A stretch of DNA of 64,000 nt from Lantana camara (Eukaryota > Streptophyta > Magnoliopsida > Lamiales > Verbenaceae), in contig CM074864.1 of the NCBI GenBank assembly GCA_037501455.1, forward strand, positions 57,045,001 through 57,109,000, read 5' to 3'. The translations under genes were made by a program, and so were the position numbers. Shown one piece after another: positions 48,584 through 60,700 of this stretch. The notes under the pieces were generated by a model that had not been told where the DNA came from, ran no database searches, and was given only the letters and a program-made list of their open reading frames with translations. Position 1 is the stretch's first letter. Each line of letters starts with the position of its first letter.

Positions 48584-49528
48584 TCTGTGCGTGACAGAAA
48601 AACAGGGCAAAAATAGGGTTTCCATGCACAAACCAACTCCAAACCAACATAATCCAAACTCCAACCATAACAAATGTTGAAACACCTCATATATACATCA
48701 TACTTCAAGTATTCATCATTTCATCCAAGAAATAAACATTTAAGCATCAAGAATTCCTCATGAAAACCCCAAAAAATATACATGCTTTCCAAACTTCACA
48801 TAACTTCATGTTTTATGCAAGAAATGAAGGGAATATGAGCTAAACATGCTTCTAATCATGAACACACATGAAAGCATCAAGCTAACATCAAACCCTACTC
48901 ATATAGTCAATCAATAGATTCAATCCATTCTCATGTTATACCTTGAAATGAAAAAAGAATGAGATGAGGATGAAGAGATGAAGATGTTGATGCTTCTAGC
49001 TTCAAAGTTCCTCAAAATAGCTTGGATGATGAGATGAATTCTTCTCCTTCTCTTGAGGTGTAAATATCGATCCTCACTAGGTGTGTGTGTGTTCTCTTGT
49101 ATGAAAATGTATGTATGAGCAAGTGATGGAAGAGATGCATATATGATATATAATATCATCCACTAACATAACAAATGCACCCAATTTGCAAACAAGTCCC
49201 TATGTTATTTAAATGAATGCAATCAAGTATCATCTCTAACAATTAAACATTTACTCCCAGTTCATGAAATGCAATTAAGTCCATAAATTTAATGAAATGT
49301 TCAATTAAAGTCATATAAGACACTTAAGCACATTATCACTTAATTCACAAATTTCACATTAAGGATAATTCATATAAAGCATGAACTTATAATACATATA
49401 ATATTATGAAATGTAGATAAATCTTCACATAATGTGTAAATTGAAAACGGGGCGTTACAACTCTCTCCCCCTTAAGAGGACCTGGTCCCCAGGTCCATAC
49501 TCAAGTTCTAAATCTCTAAAGCAAGCGG

Positions 49529-49727
49529 TGAGAGAGCCCCGTCTCTCAAACAAGCAAGGAGAGTACCCCGACTCTCACAAAAGCAAGGAGAGTACCCCGA
49601 CTCTCACCAAAGCAAGAATTACAAGAGAACCCCGTCTCTTAAACACGCCAAAAGAGAACCCCGTCTCTTAAACACGAAATGAAAGAACCCCGTCTTTCAA
49701 CAAGAAATGAGAGAACCCCGTCTCTCA
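49529..49727 (-). repeat. Array of seven covarying hairpins (copy 2)
   Basis: Same array as at 35829-36055 with one fewer GAGAGA unit at the end, so hairpin number varies between copies while stem pairing and the CCCCG loop are kept. It lies between gag copy 2 and LTR-b. Confidence 0.85.
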
Positions 49728-49859
49728 CACACACGCCAAAACAACGATTCAAGAAGGCAAATTGTAGAAACGTTCACGTATATGTCACATAAAGCAGGTA
49801 GCATCACGTTAATCACATAACTAATGCTTTTACACAACCAAAATTGCAACTAATAAGAA

Positions 49860-51062
49860 TTAAATACAATAGCAATAGATTTCATGATGCACGTGATATG
49901 CATGGTTAGGGTACCGTTCACCGTTGATTATGCCATAAATATAGTTGATACCTTCGGCTACCACATTCGGATGAGCATTCATATTGTGCACCTCTCTCTC
50001 CAGAGCATATGCACGAGCCTGAACAAGTGGCCTCTGTCCCCCGGCAGACAACTCTCGTCGCTTCGGACACGTGTCTACTAGGTGCTCATTGCTTCCACAG
50101 CGCAGACATACATTCAAACGTTTCCTACAAGCCTCATAAGTATGTGTATCACGTCCGCAATAGGTGCAAAGAGGTTTTCCCGAAGATGATGTTGAAGTTG
50201 GTACACTTGGAGCTTTCGAGGACGATCCTATTGATTGAGCCTTTTTCTGAGATCCTTCCTGAGGTGGCGAGGATTGATAAGAAATAGGCCTCTTTCCATT
50301 ATTAGAATTTTGTCCGGAGTGAGGTACAGGCCTTCTCGCATTCACCGAGTCTTCAACTTTCAAAGCTTTCGTGGTAGCCTTGACCCAAGTACTCGTGTTA
50401 ACCGCTTCCAAGGCTCTCTGTATGTCCGGTCGGAGTCCTTGTACGAACTGCATAGCTTTGTGAAAATCATCACTCGCTATATTGGGTGCATAGCGAGATA
50501 ACCTTTCATACTCTGAAATATACTCGGCCACAGACCTCGATCCTTGCTTCAATTCGGTAAATTCTCTCAACCTTCGAGTACGTGATGAGGGAGGGATGAA
50601 CTTGTTCTTAAATTCTCTTGTAAATATTTCCCAATTAATCTCCTCTCCAGTTGCCTCCAATACAATCCGCGTGCTTTCCCACCAAGAGTAGGCTTCCCCT
50701 TGTATTAAAGTGATGGTGCATCGAGCCTTCTCTCGAGACTCACATGGAATGAGCTCCCATATCCTCTCTACCTCTTTCAGCCACATTTCCGCCTGTATAT
50801 CATTTCCCTTGAAGAACTTGGGAGGTCTTTGATTCTGAAACTCCCTAAGTATAACAGAAAGCGGTGCCTCAGGCGGTACAACAGGTGTAGGTGGTACTGG
50901 AGGTGCCAGTGGTACATAATCTCGTAGCCTTTGATCTATAATATTGATAACTGAGTTAACAAAGGCCTCTGCCGGCGGTGGTTGTGGAGGTGGAGGTGTA
51001 GGAGTACGATCACGATGATGACGTCGTCCTGGAGATCGATCACGATGTCTTCGTGGAGGCAT
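49860..51062 (-). CDS. Ty3/gypsy Gag, copy 2 (gag-only element)
   Basis: About 400 residues from Met 51062 (the frame is open to 51107). Same domain order as copy 1: Arg-rich start, Pro-rich stretch, gag domain with FKGNDIQAEMWLKEVERIWE and FTREFKNKFIPPSSRTRR, then two intact CCHC knuckles, CTYCGRDTHTYEAC and CLRCGSNEHLVDTC. A stop follows soon after YALEREVHNMNAHPN, a motif that in autonomous gypsy elements lies near the gag-protease junction, so pol has been lost after that point. Both knuckles being intact makes this the better candidate for a functional Gag. Confidence 0.9.
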   Translation of the reverse strand: MPPRRHRDRSPGRRHHRDRTPTPPPPQPPPAEAFVNSVINIIDQRLRDYVPLAPPVPPTPVVPPEAPLSVILREFQNQRPPKFFKGNDIQAEMWLKEVERIWELIPCESREKARCTITLIQGEAYSWWESTRIVLEATGEEINWEIFTREFKNKFIPPSSRTRRLREFTELKQGSRSVAEYISEYERLSRYAPNIASDDFHKAMQFVQGLRPDIQRALEAVNTSTWVKATTKALKVEDSVNARRPVPHSGQNSNNGKRPISYQSSPPQEGSQKKAQSIGSSSKAPSVPTSTSSSGKPLCTYCGRDTHTYEACRKRLNVCLRCGSNEHLVDTCPKRRELSAGGQRPLVQARAYALEREVHNMNAHPNVVAEGINYIYGIINGERYPNHAYHVHHEIYCYCI

Positions 51063-51253
51063 CCTGTCAATAAACACTAAAATGCGTGCTATTTTTAGTC
51101 TATGCATGTTAATGCAAATAATTCAATCAGAATTCAAAATTTAAATCAATTAAGCACAAAGGAGAGGTATATATGCAACACATTGTCAAGTAGTCCCTAA
51201 GCCGTACGACCTAGACTCACAAGACACAACACTAGAACCACGGTTTTGCAACC

Positions 51254-51267
51254 GGGCTCTGATACCA
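51254..51267 (-). other. Primer-binding site of gag element 2
   Basis: TGGTATCAGAGCCC on the minus strand, a perfect initiator-Met tRNA match, seven bases from LTR-c. Confidence 0.85.
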
Positions 51268-51274
51268 CTTAAGA

Positions 51275-51530
51275 TGTAGCACCCGGAACGCCGAGATGCC
51301 ACACCCCCGCACCATAAGTCTAGCTCACACATGAAATGGGTAGTCCATATATGAACCGAACTCGTGGCGAACGGGTGACAACAAAACTCAAAAGCTAGGC
51401 GGGTACCCTCAAATACTACCAATAAACAATTCAGAGCAATAAAAGTGGAAGCAATAGCAATCAATACTTTTAGGTACCATATTTACATATTTATTTATAG
51501 ATACCAACATTTATATATATCAATACAATA
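51275..51530 (-). mobile_element. LTR-c, truncated 5' LTR of gag element 2
   Basis: Matches the first 256 bases of LTR-a and LTR-b, then stops at CAATACAATA. The missing part includes the LTR start and promoter, so the array has lost its outer right end and no target duplication can be read. Confidence 0.85.
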
Positions 51531-52012
51531 CAATATAGAATAATTCTATGTTTAATTACAAATAATGTTATACAAAATTATATTAAATTGTATATTAATA
51601 TAATACTTAAATTATATTATAATACCTAGAAATATTTCAAAAAATTTCAAGGTAAATTAGTAACTTTTTAAAAGTTAAAAGTGATTATCTACTTTTGTTT
51701 GCACTTATTATTTTTGTGCTTATCACTTCTTTCCGTCAAACACTCACTGCTTTTACTATTACAATTTTTTACAATTTTTACTTCTGTTTTAACTTCTACT
51801 TATGGAATAAAATTTGCAAACACCCCCTAGAAATGGATGTTTTTAGTACAAATAAAAAATCGTAGAGGATAATTGTAAAATAAATATTTTAAAAATAATA
51901 TAGATCTTTTATTAGTAGTTAAATTTTTAAGATAATTTTAAAATAAATATTTTATTTTTTAATAGTTAAATTATTTTGATCCCACTTTTCAACAATCCTA
52001 GAGTCGCCCCTG

Positions 52013-52883
52013 GATATGCCTATTAGTTTTTAGAATATATAATTATGGATCAAAAGCAGCATGAATTATAGAGATATAGCAAAACATGCTATTGACATAG
52101 AAATTAAAATATAAATATTATGTATGTTTAAGTAAGTGGTAACAAAAATTACTTAATGGACCATTTTGAGATGCTGTAGAATTACAAAGTTAAAAACAAT
52201 AAACAAGGGGTGAAGTTTGATTTTTATTACATCTAAGATCAATTTAACACATAAAAATATGACGTTTTAATCTCACAAAATTTTATAAGAAAATTATTCA
52301 AACTCCATGTATTAGTTATCACTCTATCATCATTTTTGGTTGTGAACATTATCATAAAATCACCATTAGTCAAAGTAACGAAACATAATTAAAATACTTA
52401 TAACAATAATAATAATCCATCTTTTAAAAGACTTACTTATAACATGCTTGCAAATTTGCTGATACGATTATTAGATTATTTAATATTTTAAACTCATAAG
52501 TATGCAATGAATATGGAGCAACTATGAAAATTTTCATATATCAATATGCTGGCTAAATGCTATGTTTATAGTGAATGATTATGAAAACTCCAACCATTTA
52601 TGTATTAACTTAATTCAATTATGGTGAATATGAAGCCAATCAAGATATGCATAAACTAATATCGCTCTGTATTCAAAAGAAAGGATACCTCATTCTTGGA
52701 AACAAACATGGTTCATTGCCAATACAGTGGGACCCACTTGACAACGCTCCAACCTTGTGACCAGCTATAAATTTCCCATTAGGATTGGCCGAAGATCCGC
52801 AACGACGGATATGAATCACTCAAATTCTGCTCATTCTTCCTACTGTAGAAATAATATCTTTTAACTTTCATGCTAATCGTGCG
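52013..52883. other. Intergenic DNA with a promoter-like stub
   Basis: AT-rich and featureless to about 52680. Then a palindrome GTGGGACCCAC (52727-52737, a TCP-factor-type site), a TATA-like CTATAAATT (52765-52773) and an ATG at 52811 opening a 17-codon frame. A copia LTR remnant starts at 52884. It could be the 5' end of a lost gene; no product is assignable. Confidence 0.35.
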
Positions 52884-53080
52884 TGTTATGAAACTATTTA
52901 ATAAAAACAACAATAACAAGATAAAAGTAAGGCTAAAAGAATTGAGGGAGAAGAGATGAATATTATTTCATTCTTGAGTTTTTTTCCAATGCGTCAATAA
53001 ACCTCAATTTATATGCATTTACAATACAAAAGAAAAGGAAAAGTTGACTAAATAACTCATATCGCTATATCGTGTTGTGT
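52884..53080. mobile_element. Copia LTR fragment
   Basis: Begins TGTTATGAAACTATTTAATA and follows the LTR at 11303 for about 95 bases (ATTGAGGGAGAA, GAATATTATTTCATTC). It lacks a recognisable partner or internal region, so it is a truncated or solo LTR. The right edge is approximate. Confidence 0.55.
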
Positions 53081-53899
53081 TTGTGTCGCCCCTCACGTGT
53101 AAAATTCAAGAAAAAACTCGTGTCGTAGTATTCGTACTTGTACATTACAGATTAAAAGTTTTCTATTCAAATTTATGGATACACGGTTATTATGGGTGAA
53201 AAGAAGTTTATATCTTAGTAGTAGAATTTATAATGGGATATAAAAAATATAATAAAATAAATCCTTAAGATTAAGAGATTTAAAAGATGTCATTGTAGGA
53301 TAAAAGTTATTTTATTATTGATTGTTGCTAATTTGTTCCGAGAATTATATATAAAATTTTCAGTAGTTTTTAAGCAATATTTAAATTTAAAATTTATAAG
53401 GAAATAATAGAGTAAACCTTGTACTCAATTCTTTTACGGGTAATGTGGGATAACTCTCCAATTGGGCATCATATTTTTACTTAACTCTCCATTTTGGTAA
53501 AAAAAGTTTTAATGAGATCCTCTCCTCATGTATAACCAATCAAACCACGAGAAAATACAAGCATTCATGATCCCAAGATCAATAGTATTATTCTGACTCG
53601 AATACCCACTAAAGACAAAAATAGCAAGATACAATGCGTGGAACATTAACCAAAACAAATTGAAATAAGAGATGCCCCTGCCACGGCAAGCATTAGTCTT
53701 CTTGGAAGTATCAAGCCACAGGGAGCAACCCCTCATACTAAACGCGCAATTCGAACTCTTCACTGGCCTCCTCGCGAGACACCCAAACATCCGAACACGA
53801 TCGACGAGCTTTAGGAAAATACTCTTCTAGCAACGAAGAGACGCTGACGCACATGTGTCGTTAGCATCCACAAAGCTAGCTATGATTGTTGATCATTGG
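53081..53899. other. Intergenic DNA with one unassigned open frame
   Basis: AT-rich to about 53400. On the minus strand 53790-53509 gives 93 codons (MFGCLARRPVKSSNCAFSMR..., with a hydrophobic FNLFWLMFHALYLAIFVF stretch). I do not recognise it. Its first part has coding-like composition, so it may be an exon remnant, but nothing nearby completes it. Confidence 0.3.
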
Positions 53900-53916
53900 T
53901 TTGAGGCTAAATACTT

Positions 53917-54030
53917 TTTTTTTTTTTTTTTTTTTTTTTTAACACACACCCCAAGTGGCCAGAGGGATTTGAACTCGGGTCTTTGCCTTCGAGAATCAAC
54001 CCTCAAACCACTTAGCCAACCTCTGTTGGC
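53917..54030 (-). mobile_element. Full-length tRNA-derived SINE with 17-bp TSD
   Basis: On the minus strand: GCCAACAGAGGTTGGCTAAG head with box A (TGGCTAAGTGG), box B (GAGTTCAAATCC), a CACTTGGGGTGTGTGTT 3' end and an A tail. TTTGAGGCTAAATACTT flanks it at 53900-53916 and 54031-54047. It does not encode a usable tRNA. The truncated copy at 33111 belongs to the same family. Confidence 0.88.
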
Positions 54031-54047
54031 TTTGAGGCTAAATACTT

Positions 54048-54798
54048 GAAATTATATTCAGAAATTATTCAATTTGTTTTTCTTTTTATATTATTTATTA
54101 GTAATTGTTTTGACATTTTAAAAAGATAAAAAATATAAAAAAAATTGTTTTGACATCTAATTTACTAGTTGTGTGATTTTACATTACACATTAATAACAA
54201 CAATCCATCTTTTTCAAAGGCAATAGTTCCAAGGTGAGTTCTTGATTCTGAATAATGACACTATAGAACAACTAACTGAAATCTAACAAGCAACTTCTCC
54301 TTCTCAAGAATGAACAGAATCATTTCGATACCAATAAGCCTATGAATTTTACATATAACGAGAGTCGAATTGACGCTATGAACTCTAAAGAACAGCGAAA
54401 AAGAAACACTACAAATAGCTCTCGATTAAGGTATTACAACCCACATTACCAGTAAAGTTGTACACAAATGAACATGAGTTTTCTTGGATGAGTGAATGTC
54501 ACCTGCACTTTCGATGATAAGTAAACTAGAAATCCGATACCTAAAATACCCCGAAGAAATTGACAAGCATGCCGTGCGTAGGTACAAAATTGCATATCAA
54601 CAATAATCGTCCAACCAAAACATTGACACAAAAAACTTGAAATAAACCCCAACTCCTAGACATATTTTCAGCCCTTAAGTGAGAAACCAAATAAAAAAAG
54701 AAAGGAAAAGACAATGGAGATTCGACTATATAGATTTTTTCCTTCCTCTCAAGTATCCCTAGAATTTTGTACAAGCCTTACAATATATCATGAAGACA
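54048..54798 (-). other. Intergenic DNA and 3' UTR of VCS copy B
   Basis: From about 54570 the sequence aligns with the 3' flank of copy A and is likely 3' UTR. 54048-54570 is AT-rich with nothing recognisable. Confidence 0.5.
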
Positions 54799-57700
54799 TC
54801 ATTTAGAGGTCATTAGCATGGAATTGAGGACGTGCATAATTAAGCGAATGGTGGAAAGTTCACCAGGACTAGTAGTTGGAAGATTTCGGTGATGATTCAA
54901 TATGTTATAGACTTGCTCAAAGATAGGACGTACATGCACAACAATCATTGGATCAGTTGGATTTATTGCTGATAAGATCTCTCTCATCCATGTTAGTTTC
55001 CGAGAGGTCTCTTTACCTATATCACAAGCCAACTGCTGCAGAAGAGAGAGGAGCACACCTTGGCTCAAAGGTAGTGGATTCATGGACAAAATTCCAGGTA
55101 AATCAACCTGATAAGAGTTTAGAAGACAAAGAAAGTCAAAATAACATTCATAGATACACCTGAATTAAGGTAGACTGTCTTCTTTAGCTGAATCGTGCGG
55201 AAATAGTTAATCCCAACTGACAGTGTTAACTTTTTTTTGTTGTTGATGAAGAACATAAAATAGGAATGAAACAATGTCATCAGGTTTGGCCAAATTACAC
55301 AATTTTTCCCTATAGTTTGAGAAATTACAAAAACTTCCCCAACATACCTGAGATTTGGACTGAAACATGCAATTATGCTCAGGGATTTAAAGTCAAATAT
55401 TGAGTAATAAGTGTCAAGGGCATAACAGGGTATTATTAAAAATTTAGAGATGATCTCATCAAAATTCAATTATCCATCAATCCAGATATAATGTAAATTC
55501 TTTGACAAAGGTAGTTTTTCTAATATCCCCAACCTTGAGGGAAGTTTGTGTATTTTAGTGAACCTCAGAGTATTTAGTGCAACTATCCTATAAAATATAC
55601 AAACATATACATAAATATCAATATATAGCTCTTCATACCTGAGAACATAACCAGGAAACAATAGTAACATCACTCCTTTGCAGGGCAGAAGTAAAAGCCT
55701 CCTCATATTTACGCTCAGTTATCAATCTAGAAAGCTCTTTTGTTGGGTCCAAAGGTACCTCAAGCTTCAAAAATAAAATCAATGTTTCCGTTTCAGAGAA
55801 AATAGCTATGTAGCATTCAACAAGTTTAACTACAAATAAAAAAGGTGGAGAAAGAAAACCTTCTCATGGAGAGCACCCAAAGGACCATTACTCAGTTGAT
55901 TAACCAACGGATTTGCTGCTTTAGAATTTGCTCCTGCAACAGCAAGGGCTAACAGTTTTCTTTGACCATCAAGTACCTCGCTGCTTAATGTCTGAGTCAT
56001 GGATGATGCTGAATTTATGGCATCCTAGATATTAAGCCCAAATCAGCAGTTCAGATGGAAAACAATGTAACAAAAGGAGTAGATAACCAGAAGGGTTAAG
56101 GGGGTGTTTGGCTGAGCTTACAAGCTCCTTCAAACAACATATAAGCTTTTATAAGCTGTTTGAGAGCTTATAACATATTGTTGAGAATTCGATAAATAGT
56201 TCATGAAAGTTGCTTTAAGCTTCAAATAAGTTAGGAAACCCAACTTATTTCTAAGATCTTCACACATCCCCTAACTTTTAACCATATTAATTACATCATT
56301 GTTATTGCTAACATCTTATAAGCTTATCATCTTATTTTTAACTGCCTTCAATTTATTTAAAAAAAGAAAATTATTTTTAGCCAAGCGCTTTAACATCTTA
56401 GCTTTAACTAACATCTGACATTTTATAAGCCCCAAAAACATGTTATACGATGTAAGAGCTTATAAGCTCTTAAAATAACCTTAGCAGGCCCCCCTTCTTT
56501 TTCTTTTTTTCTATGGGCAGAAAAACACCCTCTAATAAGACAACTCTACTCTTAAAGACTGACAATTTGTTGCGTAGAGAGTTGTTCTTTAAAGTAGCAC
56601 AACAAGCATATTGAAACATTAGCATGACATCAAAACAATTTTTTTTTTACCCTTAGAGCAATTGCCAAAGGTGAATGTGACGTATCAAATTGTTGCTGTG
56701 CAGCTGCTGTATGTTCAAGCATTCCTTTCTGAAATGTGGCATCAACCTGCTCAAACATGGACCTACATGACATCTCGAATGCAGGAATTACAGAACCTTC
56801 CAAACTTGATTTCAGTGTTTCCTGTACAAAATTTAATTTATTTTCCGTCAAAGATGAAATGAAAAGTGAGCAATTATCATTTCCATTCTTTTGCATTCAT
56901 CTGCCACAATCAATCCAAATTCCAGAGCACACCATAAATTTTAAATAAATGTTCTAAAGCTATTATCAAGATAATAATAAATGCCTCCAAACAAAATAGA
57001 ATCTCTTCCAGAAACCATCAGCAATAATCAGATACAGCAATCCCCATTAAATAAAAGTTTTGGGCTGCAGTCAAACTTTTAAAAGACAAAAAGAGCAAGA
57101 ATGTTTTTACCTGAAGAGCTTGCTTGCCAGAAGTTTGAAATTGAGCTTGGATTTGCCTAGCAACAATTGTTTCAAGTTTCGAAGTCACAGATTTTTCCAG
57201 TTGATTGACAGCTTTATCCCCTACCCCTTTCTGATGTCATAAACAAGGTAAGATAAGGTCAGTCATAGATAAGATCTATGAACCCACACACAAAAAATGG
57301 AAATGTTAAAAAGTTAACCTGGAAGCTCTCTGCGATGGAAGTGGATACTATTTTCTCGATTGTCGGGGTAAGTGTTCGTGCCACAGATTGTCCCACAGCA
57401 GTCAATTCTCTCTTGATATTTTTCTCTATAATTGCAGGTAAGTCTTTGTTTAAGCAATTACTTATCATATTTGCTAACTGCTGCATACGTTCCCGTGCAG
57501 CCTTGTCCTGTTTTATGTTTTCTTCTTGATGACGAGCCCATTGTGCATCAGAATTGCTTTTGACAGCTTTCTCCATGCTCCGCCCTAAGGCTGCCTCAAG
57601 TCTTTTACCTTCTTTGGTCACTGGGGCAGCAACCATCACTGTCAACTGCTTCTGCATTTCTTTTTGCATAGAAACAAGCTGCAAAAAGCACATATCAAAC

Positions 57701-60700
57701 AAAATGAGAATGAACTACCATTTGCATAGAAACTTTGAGGAGTAATTATACAGGACAATTGCGTTGGCTCCCAACCAGCAATATAACCATCTTCCACACA
57801 CACACACAAAATAAATAAATAATAATAATATTATTATTATTAATAAAGGACACAAGATCAAGAAGTATTTAAGGAAATGAATAGAAGCTTCCAGTTGAAA
57901 AATTAATTGAATTGGGAGACGGAATCAAAATGTTAAAGCCAGGAGAAAGAGCTTTTAATTGATGATAAGAATTACTGACAAACATTTTGAAGGAAATATC
58001 ACAATTACAAAAAAACCAAGAAAACTCCCATCTCAAAACATTGACAAATTATGACAATGAACTAAAAATAACTAGTCCATTAACAGAGAGATTTGGACTC
58101 AAGTATAATGATATCAAGCACCTTCTGCATAAAAGAATATAATCTCAACGGAAAAGTATGATAATGACCTGATTCAGCATGGAAGATATTTGCGGGACTG
58201 CACTTTCTAGCGTAGTAGAACTGGAACTGACAACTGGTTCATTCGAAAATTCTGTTGAATTGAAATCATTGAGTGGTGGTGAAGATGAACCTGATCCTTG
58301 AGCATTCTTTCCCTTCTGCTTCTTCCCTTTTCCATTTGGAGTATGTTGCTGTTGAGCAGGCATAAGCATTGGCGAATCAATGACCTTAGAATCGTCCTTG
58401 ACAGAGTCATGGACTTCTAAATTTGATGGTTGAGCAATTGTTTCGTTTTCAACAGTCCCATTAAACTGCCGAGCTTCCTCTATAGTATATGTCTCAGGGG
58501 ATAACGCACGACATTCTCGAGCCATCTCAATTCCTAGATCATTTGCTTGAGAGCGAAAGGCTTTTTCCTTGTTCTCAGACACAAAAGTCGGATGTTCTTG
58601 CCGTGGCCCAATATCAGCATTCTGACTAAATCTTGTTTCACCCACAACATTCACCTCCACCTCAACATTCCTTGTATCATTGCTAACAACAACATCTTGA
58701 ACATTTAACTCCACATCACTTTTGGGTTCAATAGCATGGCTCATATCAGCAGATGAATTGGCCATCAATATTTCAGAAGGAGTTACCAAATGTGTGGGGT
58801 GTTTAAAATTAATTGGATTCTTGAGGGCTACAGAATCTTCTTGAGAAAGTTTATTATCATCATTCCTTGGATCATCGTCAACAGATGCAACATCAGATAC
58901 ACTTGGGTGAATAGGATCCATTTGTCTATCAATTGAATGTTCAAAGCTGCCCAATGGACTTCTGAATCCAGATGATGTTTTAGACAACCTGGGGCTCGAA
59001 GGAAGATGGGGTGAACTAGCAGAAGAAACATCTCTCTCGTTAGCAGCCTCAGCCAATGGGACATGTTTGGCTTCTGTACTTGAAGAAGCTTCATGCGGTG
59101 GGATTGACTCAGCAGGAGCAAGGCTAACAGGGTGTGTCCCAGCAGATGCAGTCTCCAAGCCACTTCCAAGGATGGATACTTTAGGTGCTGAACTAGAACT
59201 AGAGATCTCCATTTGTTTGCTGCTAGAAGGCTCCACATCAGCAAATCCTTCAGCACCACCAGCATCCACTGGAATACCAGAGTCTGACCTTTCATGCATG
59301 GTATTCTCCACTGGAGGTGGCAGACACTGTGACAAGTCCAAAGCATACTGCTGAATAGCCTGTGTCTGGACACAATAAACCTGAACTATTTGTTCACCAT
59401 GAGGTAGCAACTCACTCGTCCCAGTAAAACTGAGTATCGGCATGGTGACCGTAAATTCTGCTATGTAATCCATGCGGGTTGCAGCAGGGTTCGGGCCATA
59501 TTCCAAGTGAACAGCATATATAGCATTCCTCTTGGCATTTGCCAATAAAACAAGTCCAGTTTGTGACAAGGCTATGACTTGATTGAAGAAAGCTTCTTTT
59601 TCTTGAGCTTCCGAACTCTTCAATTCTAACGTCTGAGTACAGTTCCATGACTCAGCATCACTGGGAAGCAACCAGCCTTCTTCGCTAGCTGATACCCAAA
59701 TTTTAACTTCCCGATTAAGAGGCCCCTGAATAAATCCTTTTAAAGTTGAGTGCATTGAAAGATAGCAAGATTAACAAGAAAACTTTTGCTTAAAGCCTTA
59801 AAGGAAGTGACATTAATAGCCCCTTTGACCAAGGCAATTACAATTTACACTTCAATGCAACTTTTATTAAAAATATTGCACAAATATTCAGAAATTCCAT
59901 TTGCACATACCCCAGTGATTAGTATGATATGATCTGGACGATCAGGAGAAGCCAAAAACGTGGCAGAATTAACAGGTTGACCATCATGTGGCCGCAGAAC
60001 TGCAATAGGTTGTGACTTCCTATCTTCCCAAATCTTAATCTGCAGCGACAGCAAATATTAATGAAAGCTCAAAAGTTTTCAGCAAGAGAATTCAAGAACG
60101 AATGTAGATCATAAGATGCCAACTAATTATCTCACAGTATTTGGTTATTAAAGGGGGTCTTCAGGTCCTGATAACAAGGGGGCAATATTCATGTATGCAA
60201 GTAAGAACAACTGACAAATCTTATATTAGCTAAGTCAGTTCACAGGAGTGATCTCCTACCATTGTCAAAACTAGGACTGCAACTGCATGTTTAATTGTCC
60301 ACATTAACAGGGGGAGATTATGTGATTAAACCCAATTCTGTTATCAACAGGATCTTGGCAACGATCAGTAATCATATAAAAAGAGGAAACCGAGCCTAAG
60401 TTAGACAGCACATAGGAAACCTCCATAATGGCAAGGGTACAAGCAATAAAGGACAATATCATACAAAACTAAGCACATATGGGCATGCAGTCCGACAACA
60501 CAGAAACAGAAAGAAGTTTGACACAATTTGGCAACAAACGAAAAACACAGGAAAAGACGCACAATTATGGGGATGGTGAACAACAGCAGATAATGTACAT
60601 GGATGTTAACATGAAATGATGGTGGTGAAGCTACGAAATGCAGAAGCAGACACGGGCTTCAGAGATACCAACTTACTAACAGTCATACTGTCTGATTAAG

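Larger units (their letters stand above)
37603..49459 (-). mobile_element. LTR-b, shared middle LTR, split by a copia element
   Basis: Begins TGTAGCACCCGG at 37603 and ends GGGGCGTTACA at 49459, interrupted by the copia element at 38016-47252. Without the insert and the duplicated AGTCC it is about 2.6 kb, longer than LTR-a because it retains the block at about 48344-49077. It serves as 5' LTR for gag element 1 and 3' LTR for gag element 2. A TA microsatellite is at about 47875-47913. Confidence 0.82.
33557..52012. mobile_element. hAT-like element split by the gag-only LTR array (TSD GATATGCC)
   Basis: Eight-base duplication GATATGCC at 33549-33556 and 52013-52020. The left end CAAAGGCGACGATAGG and the reverse of the right end, CAGGGGCGACTCTAGG, match at 12 of 16 positions, as expected for hAT inverted repeats. 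The element's own sequence is about 33557-33884 plus 51531-52012, roughly 0.8 kb, AT-rich with GACCCCA motifs and no transposase. It is non-autonomous and older than the 17.6-kb insert. Confidence 0.65.

Noticed and set aside
52884..53080. Right-hand partner LTR of the copia element at 11303
   Set aside because: The 41-kb spacing is filled with unrelated nested elements and the right fragment has no adjacent primer-binding site; it is more likely a separate insertion.
53917..54030. tRNA gene
   Set aside because: It has A and B boxes but cannot be read as a full cloverleaf, and it has an A tail and a 17-bp duplication: a SINE.
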